From Ignavibacteriota bacterium (GTDB lineage: Bacteria; Bacteroidota; Ignavibacteria; Ignavibacteriales; Melioribacteraceae), in assembly GCA_016713565.1 (NCBI GenBank), contig JADJOX010000001.1:62001-126000 (forward strand): a stretch of DNA of 64,000 bases. The letters are read 5' to 3'. Every line of letters begins with the position of its first letter. Position 1 is the stretch's first letter. Below the pieces are notes generated by a model. That model was not told the origin of the DNA, did not search any database, and saw only the letters and a program-made list of their open reading frames with translations. Made by a program: the position numbers and the translations under genes. Of the stretch, positions 54,168 to 62,698 are shown piece by piece.

Positions 54168-54231
54168 AAATAATTTATTTTATCACCTAATAATAAGAAA
54201 AGTATAGTTCAAAATTACAGAGAGGTTTTAA

Positions 54232-55002
54232 GTGTTGGATAAAAAAGAAATTGCGGAATTTTCAAAATTTTGTAAAAAAATGACAGAAATAAGCGGTAAG
54301 AATATTAGAAAATATTTTAGAAGCGGAATAAATGTAGAAACAAAATCAGATGATTCTCCGGTAACTATTGCAGATAAATCAACTGAAGAAATGTTACGGG
54401 AAATGATTATGAAAGAATATCCGGAACATGGAATATTGGGAGAAGAATTTGGTCAGCACAACGAAGGAGCTGAATATCAATGGCTTTTAGACCCAATTGA
54501 CGGAACGAAAAGTTTTATTTGCGGCACTGTTACTTTCGGAACGTTAATTTCTTTGACAAAAAACGGCAAACCCATCATTGGGGTTTTTCATCAGCCGATT
54601 TTAAAAGAATTTTTAATAGGTAATAATTCTGAAACCTTTCTAAATAATAAAATTGTTAAAGTTAATGATGTAAGTAAAATAGAAGAAGCAGTTCTACTTA
54701 CAACAGATCATTTATCTGTTGATGAATTTCAGAATATTAAAAAATTTGAAAAATTAATGAGGAAAGTAAAACTTTACAGACTTTGGGGAGATTGTTACGG
54801 CTATTATTTGGTTGCTTCTGGTTATGCTCAAATTATGATTGATCCGATTATGAACATTTGGGATACAATGGCATTAATTCCAATTATAAACGGGGCAGGA
54901 GGAATTATTACAGATTATCAAGGTAATGACCCGGAAAAAGGTAACAGTATTATAGCTGCTACTCCAAATATTCATACAGAAGTAATTAAGATTTTAAATT
55001 AG
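54232..55002 (+). CDS. Inositol monophosphatase-family phosphatase (HisN-like)
   Basis: A 256-residue Mg-dependent phosphatase. The metal-site motifs are GILGEEFGQHNEG (E of GEE), WLLDPIDGTKSFICGTVTFG (D-P-[IL]-D-G-T) and NIWDTMALIPIINGAGGIIT (W-D). The YLVASGYAQIMIDPIMN segment and QHNEG/SGIN-type features favour the histidinol-phosphatase branch (HisN) over inositol monophosphatase, but I would not insist. The start is GTG at 54232 with AGAGG six bases upstream. It is followed by the macrodomain gene 45 bases on. Confidence 0.9.
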   Translation: MLDKKEIAEFSKFCKKMTEISGKNIRKYFRSGINVETKSDDSPVTIADKSTEEMLREMIMKEYPEHGILGEEFGQHNEGAEYQWLLDPIDGTKSFICGTVTFGTLISLTKNGKPIIGVFHQPILKEFLIGNNSETFLNNKIVKVNDVSKIEEAVLLTTDHLSVDEFQNIKKFEKLMRKVKLYRLWGDCYGYYLVASGYAQIMIDPIMNIWDTMALIPIINGAGGIITDYQGNDPEKGNSIIAATPNIHTEVIKILN

Positions 55003-55047
55003 CGCAATTATTTGGCAATCACTTTAAAATAATCCTTTAATGTTAAG

Positions 55048-55560
55048 ATGATTGAAATAATAAAAGGTGATATTACAAAAACCGCTGTGGATGCAATAGT
55101 TAATGCTGCAAATGAAACATTATTGGGCGGAGGAGGAGTTGACGGCGCTATTCATAAAGCGGCAGGACCAAAGCTTCTTGATGAATGCAGAAAATTAAAC
55201 GGTTGCAAAACAGGAGAAGCAAAAATTACAAAAGGTTACAATTTAAAAGCGAAATATGTAATTCATACTGTTGGACCAATATGGAGCGGCGGAAATTTTA
55301 ATGAAGAAAATTTATTAAAAAGTTGTTATGAAAATTCATTAAGAATTGCCGAAAAATATAAAATCAACTCTATCGCTTTTCCAGCAATAAGCACAGGCGC
55401 GTATCGTTTTCCATTTGAAAATGCTTCCAAAATTGCATACAATACCGTTAAATCATTTTTAGAAAAAACTGAAAGCATTAAAAAAGTTATTTTTGTATTA
55501 TTCAGTGATATTGATTTAACGACATTTATAAAAATATCTAATGAAATGGCGGGAAAATGA
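55048..55560 (+). CDS. Macrodomain O-acetyl-ADP-ribose deacetylase
   Basis: A 170-residue macrodomain of the YmdB type. It begins MIEIIKGDITKTAVDAIVNA, with the ligand-binding AANETLLGGGGVDGAIHKAA (about 20-39), GEAKITKGYNLKAKYVIHTV and FPAISTGAYRFPFENASKIA. Such proteins deacetylate O-acetyl-ADP-ribose or remove ADP-ribose from proteins. Its stop overlaps the start of the serine hydrolase gene by four bases (ATGA), so the two are translationally coupled. Confidence 0.94.
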   Translation: MIEIIKGDITKTAVDAIVNAANETLLGGGGVDGAIHKAAGPKLLDECRKLNGCKTGEAKITKGYNLKAKYVIHTVGPIWSGGNFNEENLLKSCYENSLRIAEKYKINSIAFPAISTGAYRFPFENASKIAYNTVKSFLEKTESIKKVIFVLFSDIDLTTFIKISNEMAGK

Positions 55561-56771
55561 CATTATCAAAACTTATTATAATTTTATTGGGATCACTTAT
55601 TATGTCAGGCACACTAAATGCGCAAAATAAAAATTTATTGGATAAAATAATTAGCGAGAATTATCAGCAATTATTACCGGCAATTCAAAATTTAGAAAAG
55701 TATGAAATCCAGATCATTTATACAAAAATTGAGAAAGATGAAAATGGCAAAAAAAAACTGCAAACATTTTCATTTAATGAAAATTCCAATAAATACTTTT
55801 ATCCGGCAAGCACTGTAAAATTTCCTGCAGCAATTCTTGCTTTAGAAAAGTTAAATGATTTGAATATTTCCGGAGTAAATAAATTTACTCATCTTTCCAT
55901 CGACAGCGTTTATGAAAATCAAACTGCGTTCAATAAAGAATTCAAGGACGAATGCGGTTATCCGAATATTGCTGACTATATAAAAAGAATTTTTTTAGTG
56001 AGCGACAATCAGGCATTCAACAGATTATTTGATTTTCTAGGACAAAAAGAAATTAACCAAAGACTTAGGAAAAGAGGGTTTGATAATACTAAAATCCTGC
56101 ACAGATTGGAAGTAACAAGAACAGAGGAATTAAATAAGCAAAATAATCCAATAAATTTTTACGATGAAAATAATAATATTATTTATCAGCAGCCCGCAAA
56201 ATTTGAGGGAGATGAAATTGAATTAAAACTGACCGATACTAAAAAGGGAATTGGATATTATGCCGATGGAGTTCTTATTAATGAACCTAAAGATTTTTCG
56301 CAAAACAATTTTTTTGGATTAAGAGATCAGCATAATTTAATGATTAGAATAATATTTCCTGAATTATTTGATGAAATGGAAAGATTCAATTTAACAGAAG
56401 ATGATTACAAATTTCTAAACAAATATATGTGTATGCTGCCTCGTGAAAGCGAATGCCCAAAGTATGATTCAACCGAATATTATGACGGTTATGTAAAATT
56501 TTTCATGTTTGGAAATACGAAGGAACAAATTCCAACTAACATTAAAATATTCAGTAAAAGCGGATTGGCTTATGGATACTTAATTGATAACGCTTATATT
56601 AAAGATGTTGAAAATAATGTAGAATTTTTTCTATCTGCAGTAATTCACGTAAATGAAGATCAAATTTACAATGATGATAAATATGAATACGATGAAATTG
56701 GTTTACCGTTTCTGGCTAATCTCGGTAAAATAATTTATAATTTTGAAATTAATAAGGAAAAACAAAAATAA
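55557..56771 (+). CDS. Exported serine hydrolase of the beta-lactamase class A-like type
   Basis: A 404-residue protein with a signal peptide (about 1-22, ending GTLNAQ). The catalytic S-x-x-K is STVK in FYPASTVKFPAAILAL (about residue 80), followed by a class A-like DNQAFNRLFDFLG (SDN-type) and KSGLAYGYLIDN (K-S/T-G). So the active-site set of a penicillin-binding/beta-lactamase2 fold is present. The overall length exceeds class A lactamases (about 290) by an insertion. It may be a peptidase or esterase rather than a drug-hydrolysing enzyme. It overlaps the macrodomain gene. Confidence 0.85.
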   Translation: MTLSKLIIILLGSLIMSGTLNAQNKNLLDKIISENYQQLLPAIQNLEKYEIQIIYTKIEKDENGKKKLQTFSFNENSNKYFYPASTVKFPAAILALEKLNDLNISGVNKFTHLSIDSVYENQTAFNKEFKDECGYPNIADYIKRIFLVSDNQAFNRLFDFLGQKEINQRLRKRGFDNTKILHRLEVTRTEELNKQNNPINFYDENNNIIYQQPAKFEGDEIELKLTDTKKGIGYYADGVLINEPKDFSQNNFFGLRDQHNLMIRIIFPELFDEMERFNLTEDDYKFLNKYMCMLPRESECPKYDSTEYYDGYVKFFMFGNTKEQIPTNIKIFSKSGLAYGYLIDNAYIKDVENNVEFFLSAVIHVNEDQIYNDDKYEYDEIGLPFLANLGKIIYNFEINKEKQK

Positions 56772-56772
56772 T

Positions 56773-57663
56773 CTATCGCAAAAATAAAATTGCGATTCCA
56801 ATTACTGCAATAAACGCGCCGAATATTGAAATGAAACTCAATTTTTCTTTGTAATAATATTTTACTATTGGAAGCATTATTATCGGCATTGTTGACATTA
56901 AGGTAGCGGCAATTCCAACTTTTGTATTTGATATTGCAATTAAGCTGAAAGTTATACCGAGAAATGGACCAATAATAGAACCGACAATAATAAACTTCAA
57001 CGCATCTTTTCTTTCTTTTAAAATTTTTAAACTAACTTTTCGGCTCTTATAAAAATATCCTAAAATGTACATTAAAATTATAGAAGGCAGCATTCTGTAA
57101 AAAGTTGCGACAAAGCTGTTAATTTCTCCGTAACTAAATGCTTCTTTTGCGAAAATTAAATTGATTGCTTGACCCACTGCACCGAGCACGGCAAAAATGT
57201 ACCCCAAATTATTTTTCTTATAATCGGTCGAAGGCTGTTCTGATCTTTTAAATACTACAATTGATATTCCCGAAATAGTAATAAGTATTCCTATAATTCC
57301 CCACATAGAAAGAACTTCACCCAAATATAAATATGCAGTTAAAGAAGCTACAGCCGGAGACAACGTCATTATCAGCATACTTAATCTAGCGCCAATATAT
57401 TGATATGATTTAAATAAAAATCCATCGCCGAACACTAAACCGATAATTCCGCTCAAACCAAGCAAATAAATTTGATGCAAAGAAATTTGCCAATTTAAAT
57501 TAAATAGTAAAATAGTTACTACTAGAAAAAAAGTAGCCAATAACAAGCGCGTTAAATTAACTGTAAATGAGCCAACCATTTTTGTAGCTTCAGAAAAAGC
57601 AATTGCGGTTCCAGACCAAAGTACTGCGGTTATTAAAGCTGCAATTTCTCCAATATTAATCAT
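56773..57663 (-). CDS. EamA/DMT-family permease
   Basis: A 296-residue transporter with ten helices in two EamA repeats (about 5-135 and 150-295). IGEIAALITAVLWSGTAIAF, LGLSGIIGLVFGDGFLFKSY and YLYLGEVLSMWGIIGILITI mark the first repeat, FAVLGAVGQAINLIFAKEAF and AATLMSTMPIIMLPIVKYYY the second. It is a drug/metabolite exporter of unknown cargo. It converges on the serine hydrolase with a one-base gap. Confidence 0.93.
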   Translation of the reverse strand: MINIGEIAALITAVLWSGTAIAFSEATKMVGSFTVNLTRLLLATFFLVVTILLFNLNWQISLHQIYLLGLSGIIGLVFGDGFLFKSYQYIGARLSMLIMTLSPAVASLTAYLYLGEVLSMWGIIGILITISGISIVVFKRSEQPSTDYKKNNLGYIFAVLGAVGQAINLIFAKEAFSYGEINSFVATFYRMLPSIILMYILGYFYKSRKVSLKILKERKDALKFIIVGSIIGPFLGITFSLIAISNTKVGIAATLMSTMPIIMLPIVKYYYKEKLSFISIFGAFIAVIGIAILFLR

Positions 57664-57803
57664 AATTGACTTTTGTAAATTATTAAGTTAATTGAAATAT
57701 TAAATTTAATTAAGGAAGTTTAATTTCCGATAATATATTGTTCATGATCACAAAAAAAATCTTTTATTTCATTTATTTGAATGAATATAATTGAGAAAAA
57801 ATT

Positions 57804-57902
57804 ATGGAAACAATCATTTATATTTCTTGTATCTTAGCCTTTCTTGGCGGTATCTTTTTTATTATTCTACGAAGTATGTCTAACTATATTAAAAACAATT
57901 AA
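57804..57902 (+). CDS. Possible 32-residue single-helix protein
   Basis: An open frame starts METIIYISCILAFLGGIFFI and continues ILRSMSNYIKNN: one clear transmembrane helix with a basic end, as in small inner-membrane proteins such as CydX- or CcoQ-like subunits. The upstream region has GAGAAAAAAT but no strong Shine-Dalgarno, and no partner gene is adjacent. It lies between the divergent EamA promoter side and the enolase terminator. It could equally be non-coding. Confidence 0.35.
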   Translation: METIIYISCILAFLGGIFFIILRSMSNYIKNN

Positions 57903-57930
57903 ATATACCTTCCGAATTCTGACTTTAATA

Positions 57931-57959
57931 AAAAAAAAGCGCCCAAACAAGGACGCTTT
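57931..57959 (-). terminator. Intrinsic terminator of enolase
   Basis: On the minus strand, a 9-bp stem AAAGCGTCC / GGGCGCTTT (one G-T pair; 57959-57951 and 57944-57936, 6-base loop) is followed by a run of T (8 A on the plus strand, 57931-57938), 22 bases after the enolase stop. A strong factor-independent terminator. Confidence 0.85.
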
Positions 57960-57980
57960 ATCAAAACAAATTTAATATAA

Positions 57981-59270
57981 TTATTTACAATTTATAGCAG
58001 ATAATCCGGGATAAATTGCGGTTGAATCCAATTCTTCTTCAATTCTTAAAAGCTGATTATATTTTGCAATTCTATCGCTTCTGCTTGCCGATCCGGTTTT
58101 AATTTGACCGGCATTTGTAGCAACCGCAATGTCCGCAATTGTTGTATCTTCAGTTTCGCCGGAGCGGTGACTAATAACATTTGTATAACCGGCACGTTTT
58201 GCCATTTCAATTGCATCCAATGTTTCTGTTAAAGTACCAATTTGATTTACTTTTATTAGTATAGAATTTGCGATTGATTTTTCAATACCTTCGCTTAATC
58301 TTTTGGTATTTGTTACAAATAAATCATCACCAACCAATTGAACTTTTTTGCCAAGTGTATCGGTCAAATTTTTCCAACCTTTCCAATCATTTTCATCTAA
58401 TCCGTCTTCAATTGAAACAATAGGAAAATCTTTGGTTAATTTTTCATAGATTTTAATCATTTCGTCGGATGTTTTTTCAGATTTATCGGATTTAAAGAAA
58501 ACATATTTGTTTTTCTTTTTATCATACATTTCACGTGAAGCAACATCTAGTGCAAGACTTATTTCTTTACCTGGCTTGTATCCAGCTTTTGTAATAGCTT
58601 CAAGTATCAATTCCAAAGTTTGCTCATTTGATTTTAAATTTGGAGCGAATCCACCTTCATCACCGACAGAAGTTGAATAACCATTTTTCTTTAAAACAGA
58701 TTTTAATGAATGGAAAGTTTCCGTACCCATTCTTAATGCTTCAGCAAAACTTGCGGCGCCGTGAGGCATAATCATAAATTCTTGAAAATCAACCGTATTA
58801 TCTGCGTGAGATCCGCCATTTAAAATATTCATCATTGGAACTGGCAATACTCTAGCGCTTGTGCCTCCAATGTATCTGTAAAGCGGCAATTCCAAAGCTT
58901 CTGCGGCGGCTTTGGCACACGCTAAAGAAACACCTAAAATAGCATTGGCGCCTAATTTCGATTTATTTGGTGTTCCGTCTAATTCAATTAAAAAATTATC
59001 AATTGCAACTTGATCGGCGGCGTCAAAATCTATTAGTAAATCTGCAATAATATCATTTACATTGCTTACAGCTTTTTGAACACCTTTACCATTATATCTT
59101 TTCTTTTTAACGTCTCTTAATTCAACAGCTTCATGTTCTCCGGTAGATGCACCGCTGGGAACGGCTGCGCGACCAATAACTCCAGAATCTAATAAGACTT
59201 CAACTTCAACAGTAGGATTTCCTCTGGAATCAAGAATCTCTCTGCCCAAAACATCAATTATAGTGGTCAT
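57981..59270 (-). CDS. eno: Enolase
   Basis: Converts 2-phosphoglycerate to phosphoenolpyruvate in glycolysis. The 429-residue protein shows GREILDSRGNPTVEVEVLLD, the loop SGASTGEHEAVELRD, MMNILNGGSHADNTVDFQEF, the metal and catalytic residues in SIEDGLDENDW, LVGDDLFVTN and the Lys of LIKVNQIGTL, and the signature SHRSGETEDTTIADIAVA. All catalytic residues seem present. The start has AAGGAGTT seven bases upstream. It is a single gene with a strong terminator, divergent from tRNA-Arg. Confidence 0.98.
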   Translation of the reverse strand: MTTIIDVLGREILDSRGNPTVEVEVLLDSGVIGRAAVPSGASTGEHEAVELRDVKKKRYNGKGVQKAVSNVNDIIADLLIDFDAADQVAIDNFLIELDGTPNKSKLGANAILGVSLACAKAAAEALELPLYRYIGGTSARVLPVPMMNILNGGSHADNTVDFQEFMIMPHGAASFAEALRMGTETFHSLKSVLKKNGYSTSVGDEGGFAPNLKSNEQTLELILEAITKAGYKPGKEISLALDVASREMYDKKKNKYVFFKSDKSEKTSDEMIKIYEKLTKDFPIVSIEDGLDENDWKGWKNLTDTLGKKVQLVGDDLFVTNTKRLSEGIEKSIANSILIKVNQIGTLTETLDAIEMAKRAGYTNVISHRSGETEDTTIADIAVATNAGQIKTGSASRSDRIAKYNQLLRIEEELDSTAIYPGLSAINCK

Positions 59271-59423
59271 TTAATAACTCCTTTTGATTTTATAAAAATA
59301 TTTTACACTTCTAAAATTATCTAAAAAGGGAAGTAAAAACAATTTTGTGAATTCTTAATTTAGAAAATTTGATAAGAAAAAGAATATTCTTATTTTTTAC
59401 AGTTAAATGCAATTTACTTATAT

Positions 59424-59497
59424 GCCCCGGTAGCTCAGTAGGATAGAGCGACGGTTTCCTAAACCGCAGGTCGGAGGTTCAAATCCTCTCCGGGGTA
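59424..59497 (+). tRNA. tRNA-Arg, anticodon CCT
   Basis: A 74-base cloverleaf: acceptor stem GCCCCGG (59424-59430) pairs with CCGGGGT (59490-59496, one G-T), D arm GCTCAGTAGGATAGAGC, anticodon loop TTCCTAA with CCT (59458-59460), T arm GGAGGTTCAAATCCTCT-like, then discriminator A. The CCA end is not encoded. The anticodon stem shows one A-C mismatch at its far end. CCT reads the AGG arginine codon. Confidence 0.93.
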
Positions 59498-60112
59498 CTC
59501 ATTATTTATTTATTCATTTCTAAATGCTTTTCAAAAAAATCAAAAATCAGATATAAATTTAAGTAACTAAATTTCCGTTTAATCATGAACATACACATCT
59601 AAACGAATAATTATCAAGTATTTCAATTTTAGAGTTATTAAAAGTTTAACAATTTCTTTTATAATGGAAGTTTAATATTGCATTATTCTTTTTTTTTAGT
59701 TGTAATACTATAGAATAAAAGATGAATTATTGGAAAATGGTAGTAAAATTTATATTTAAGTTGACAATTTAAAATATCCAAAATCCAATAATTAACTTTG
59801 ATTTGAAAACAATAACAGAGATCTAATTTAAGAAGGTTTAATTCTTCATGATAATTGTAAGTCGCGGAAATATAACAGATTAATTATACTTATCACAAAA
59901 TAATGTCATTTTCATAAACACTTATTTTTAGTATACTTTTAGAAAATTTGACATTACAATAAAACAAGGGAAGTTATAATTGTATTAAATATAAGAAAAA
60001 TGAATTAACTCTCGAATTATGGAGCATTCAAGTGTTCAAAATAACATTCAGCAATTTTTACAGTATGATAAAATATTGACTAAAAATATAAAATCTTTAG
60101 CCTAATTTAATT
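59498..60112. other. Gene-poor gap between tRNA-Arg and the polysaccharide locus
   Basis: About 615 bases with no plausible gene: many stops in all frames and strongly A/T-rich. The only structure noted is an inverted pair TAATGTCA (59901-59908) and TGACATTA (59949-59956) spaced by 40 bases. It lies beyond the 3' end of the leftward SLBB gene and could include its untranslated tail. Confidence 0.5.
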
Positions 60113-60622
60113 TTACTTTAATCTAAGAATTAGTAGCCATAAGGAAATTATTGCAGAAAATATACTTAAACCTACTTGAAACCAGTTTCTAAAATACAAC
60201 CTTGGCGAACCTGGAACAACTAATAGATCGCCACCTTGTAACTTTGGCAATTTTCTGTTTTGGTTTTCTATTTTATCAGCCCATAAAATATCATTAAAAT
60301 TAAATGAAAATAAATGCTGAGTAGAATCTTCCATAACTCTATACAATCTTAAATCTTCTAAATCGGATGCATCGGAAGGACCTCCAGCCAATGAAAGTAA
60401 ATCATTTACATTTGTATATAGTGGCACTTTATACCTTCCTGGATATCTTACAAATCCCCAAACCGCAACGCTTATATTAATAGCCTCAGGATCGGAATAA
60501 TCATAAAAGCCGCCTTGTTTTTGGACTGCAATGCCGGAATAATTGGATCCAAGTTTAACATCTGTTTGAGCAAATAAATTGCCTACGAATAGGAGAAAAA
60601 ATAGTAACAAAAGTTTTTTCAT
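60113..60622 (-). CDS. SLBB-domain exopolysaccharide-associated protein
   Basis: A 169-residue exported protein. From ATG 60622 (AAGGAT upstream) a signal peptide runs to about residue 19 (LFAQ). The SLBB (soluble-ligand-binding beta-grasp) part is ISVAVWGFVRYPGRYKVPLY, TNVNDLLSLAGGPSDASDLE and GGDLLVVPGS; a C-terminal helix (FRNWFQVGLSIFSAIISLWL) anchors it in the membrane. SLBB proteins assist polysaccharide export. The frame extends to 60688, overlapping the sugar-transferase gene, but that part is not signal-like and is rejected. It is the last gene of the leftward locus. Confidence 0.88.
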   Translation of the reverse strand: MKKLLLLFFLLFVGNLFAQTDVKLGSNYSGIAVQKQGGFYDYSDPEAINISVAVWGFVRYPGRYKVPLYTNVNDLLSLAGGPSDASDLEDLRLYRVMEDSTQHLFSFNFNDILWADKIENQNRKLPKLQGGDLLVVPGSPRLYFRNWFQVGLSIFSAIISLWLLILRLK

Positions 60623-60677
60623 TACAAAAGTATCCTTTATAAAATCATTTTTAGGGTATAAAATAAGCAAAAAAAAA

Positions 60678-62111
60678 TTATTTTCCACCCTTTGAAAAGA
60701 GCATAACAGGAACAGTCTTCAAAATTAATTGAATATCCAGCCAAGGGGACATATTATTAACATAATAAAGGTCTAGAACAACAGAGTCTCTAAATGAAAC
60801 TGTACTTCTACCCCACACTTGCCATACACCGGTACAACCAGGCAATACATTAACACGTCGTTTTTGCCAAGTATCATAATTTTCAAATTCATAGGGCAAG
60901 CTTGGTCTAGGTCCAACCAAACTCATTTCACCTTTAATAACATTTATTAGTTGAGGTAATTCATCAAGTGATAATTTTCGTATTATTTTCCCAATCCAAG
61001 TTACGCGTTTTTCATTAATAATTTTTGTATCGCCATTATTTATGCCGCTGTTTTTAATAAACTCAATCATTTGTTTTTTTCTTTCTTCTTCACCGTTTTC
61101 ATCAATTGTCATTGACCGGAATTTATAGAATTTAAAAGGTTTACCACCTTGTCCAATTCTATCTTGTTTGAAAAATACAGGTCCTTTTGAGGATAATTTG
61201 ATTAAAATTGAGATAATTAAAAATATTGGAGAAAGGAAAATTACTCCAATTAGAGATAATATTAAATCTACGACTCTTTTAAATTTTAATGTTAAATTAT
61301 TGCTATAGTGTGGAGAAACGCCCAATACCGGAATCCCGGCATATTTTTCTGTTGAAACTTTTTTCGTAACGATGTCAAATAATTCAGATGTTAGTTTAAC
61401 AGTAACCTTAAGTGAGTTACACAAATCTAATATTTCTAATAAACGCTCATAATTAATATCATCAATTGCAATAATAATTTCATCGATATTAAATTCATTA
61501 CTAATTTGCTTTAATTCATCAATTGTGCCTAATATTTGTATTCCGTTAAGCTTTTTTTCTGGTACTTGATGGTTAACCACAAAACCTAAAATATTAATTC
61601 CTTCCGGGTTTTCAAACAGCAATTTTGTCGCTAAAAGTTTCCCGGTTGTTCCATCTCCAACAATTATTACATTACTGTTAAACTGCTGTTTGTACTTTAA
61701 AAATATTCTTCTTCCTACTTCTACCCTGAATATATAAAGTGTAGGAACAACTATAATGATAAACATGAAAATGATTAAGCGTGAATCAAAAATTGCTGAT
61801 GATTTGACAAGATGGGAAATAACAACAACATTTAGTGTACCATAATATAGAGATTTAATAATCGCTGTTAAGTGAGCCGAACGATTAAAAATAATATTTA
61901 TTCTATATAAATTGTTAATTTGAAAAATAAAAATAAAAAAAGCCGAAGCGATTAAAAATAAAGATAATATGGGATAGCTGTTTTTAATAAATTGTGTAAG
62001 TTCGAGAGCCTTATTATATCTAACTAAATAAGCGGCCAAAATAAAAGCCACTGATAGTGTAAGAAGATCAAATAATGCAAAGTAAAATTTATATTTCGGA
62101 ACTTTTGTCAT
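60678..62111 (-). CDS. Polyprenyl-phosphate glycosyl-1-phosphate transferase (WbaP/WcaJ type)
   Basis: A 477-residue initiating enzyme of surface polysaccharide synthesis. An N-terminal region of about four helices (LFDLLTLSVAFILAAYLVRY first) is followed by a CoA-binding-like Rossmann domain (about 140-260: NSNVIIVGDGTTGKLLATKL), one more helix (VDLILSLIGVIFLSPIFLII), and the C-terminal bacterial sugar transferase domain with SKGPVFFKQDRIGQGGKPFK, FYKFRSMTID, KLSLDELPQLINVIKGEMSL, VGPRPSLPYE and LPGCTGVWQVWGRS. It transfers a sugar-1-phosphate to undecaprenyl phosphate. It lies in the EPS locus between the SxtJ and SLBB genes. Confidence 0.95.
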   Translation of the reverse strand: MTKVPKYKFYFALFDLLTLSVAFILAAYLVRYNKALELTQFIKNSYPILSLFLIASAFFIFIFQINNLYRINIIFNRSAHLTAIIKSLYYGTLNVVVISHLVKSSAIFDSRLIIFMFIIIVVPTLYIFRVEVGRRIFLKYKQQFNSNVIIVGDGTTGKLLATKLLFENPEGINILGFVVNHQVPEKKLNGIQILGTIDELKQISNEFNIDEIIIAIDDINYERLLEILDLCNSLKVTVKLTSELFDIVTKKVSTEKYAGIPVLGVSPHYSNNLTLKFKRVVDLILSLIGVIFLSPIFLIISILIKLSSKGPVFFKQDRIGQGGKPFKFYKFRSMTIDENGEEERKKQMIEFIKNSGINNGDTKIINEKRVTWIGKIIRKLSLDELPQLINVIKGEMSLVGPRPSLPYEFENYDTWQKRRVNVLPGCTGVWQVWGRSTVSFRDSVVLDLYYVNNMSPWLDIQLILKTVPVMLFSKGGK

Positions 62112-62269
62112 ATTAAATATTCTTTCATTATGCTATAAATATAATTATTTTAATCAAATAATTAAATGCATTTGTTATTTTTTGTCAAAATAAAATACAT
62201 ATGTCAAATAAATGAAAAATTTGAAAAATTATTTGATTAATCTCACAGTTTTTCTCAGAAACTAACAAA

Positions 62270-62698
62270 TTAGAACATTTTCTCAAGATTTTTGTAAGAG
62301 GAGTTTTTTAAGATCCAAAATGAAGTAGTATTTTTTTTATTTGATATATTTAATATATCTTTGCCTAAAATTTTCATTGTATATCCAATTGGAGTTATTA
62401 TAAGGAAAAAAAGAATTGTTAGAATAATTCTGGAAACAAACCAGCCGAGGACCAAGGCTAAAATCATCCAATATTTATAAATAATAGACAATTTTTTGGG
62501 TAAAAGAATCCCGAAAATTGTTAGATACAGCCCGATTAGAATAAAAAATATTGAATGAATCTGGATAGAATTTTTCCAAATAAAAACTAATCCAATCGCA
62601 AGAAATATTAGACCTATTGTTAATCCGAATTTCTTTAACGATCTTTCACTAAAATCTATTTGATCAAGTTCGTATTTTGTGTCATTAATCAAGCTCAT
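62270..62698 (-). CDS. SxtJ-like small membrane protein
   Basis: A 142-residue protein with about four helices (about 24-42, 46-65, 72-97 and a shorter fourth). LKKFGLTIGLIFLAIGLVFI, ILIGLYLTIFGILLPKKLSI and FFLIITPIGYTMKILGKDIL match the SxtJ family, which is found next to carbamoyltransferases in polysaccharide and natural-product loci. Its start overlaps the carbamoyltransferase stop by 14 bases, confirming one transcript. Its exact role is unknown. Confidence 0.85.
   Translation of the reverse strand: MSLINDTKYELDQIDFSERSLKKFGLTIGLIFLAIGLVFIWKNSIQIHSIFFILIGLYLTIFGILLPKKLSIIYKYWMILALVLGWFVSRIILTILFFLIITPIGYTMKILGKDILNISNKKNTTSFWILKNSSYKNLEKMF

Noticed and set aside
59901..59956. Inverted pair TAATGTCA / TGACATTA as an operator or attachment site
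   Set aside because: Short arms 40 bases apart in A/T-rich DNA, with no adjacent gene oriented to use them; chance is likely.
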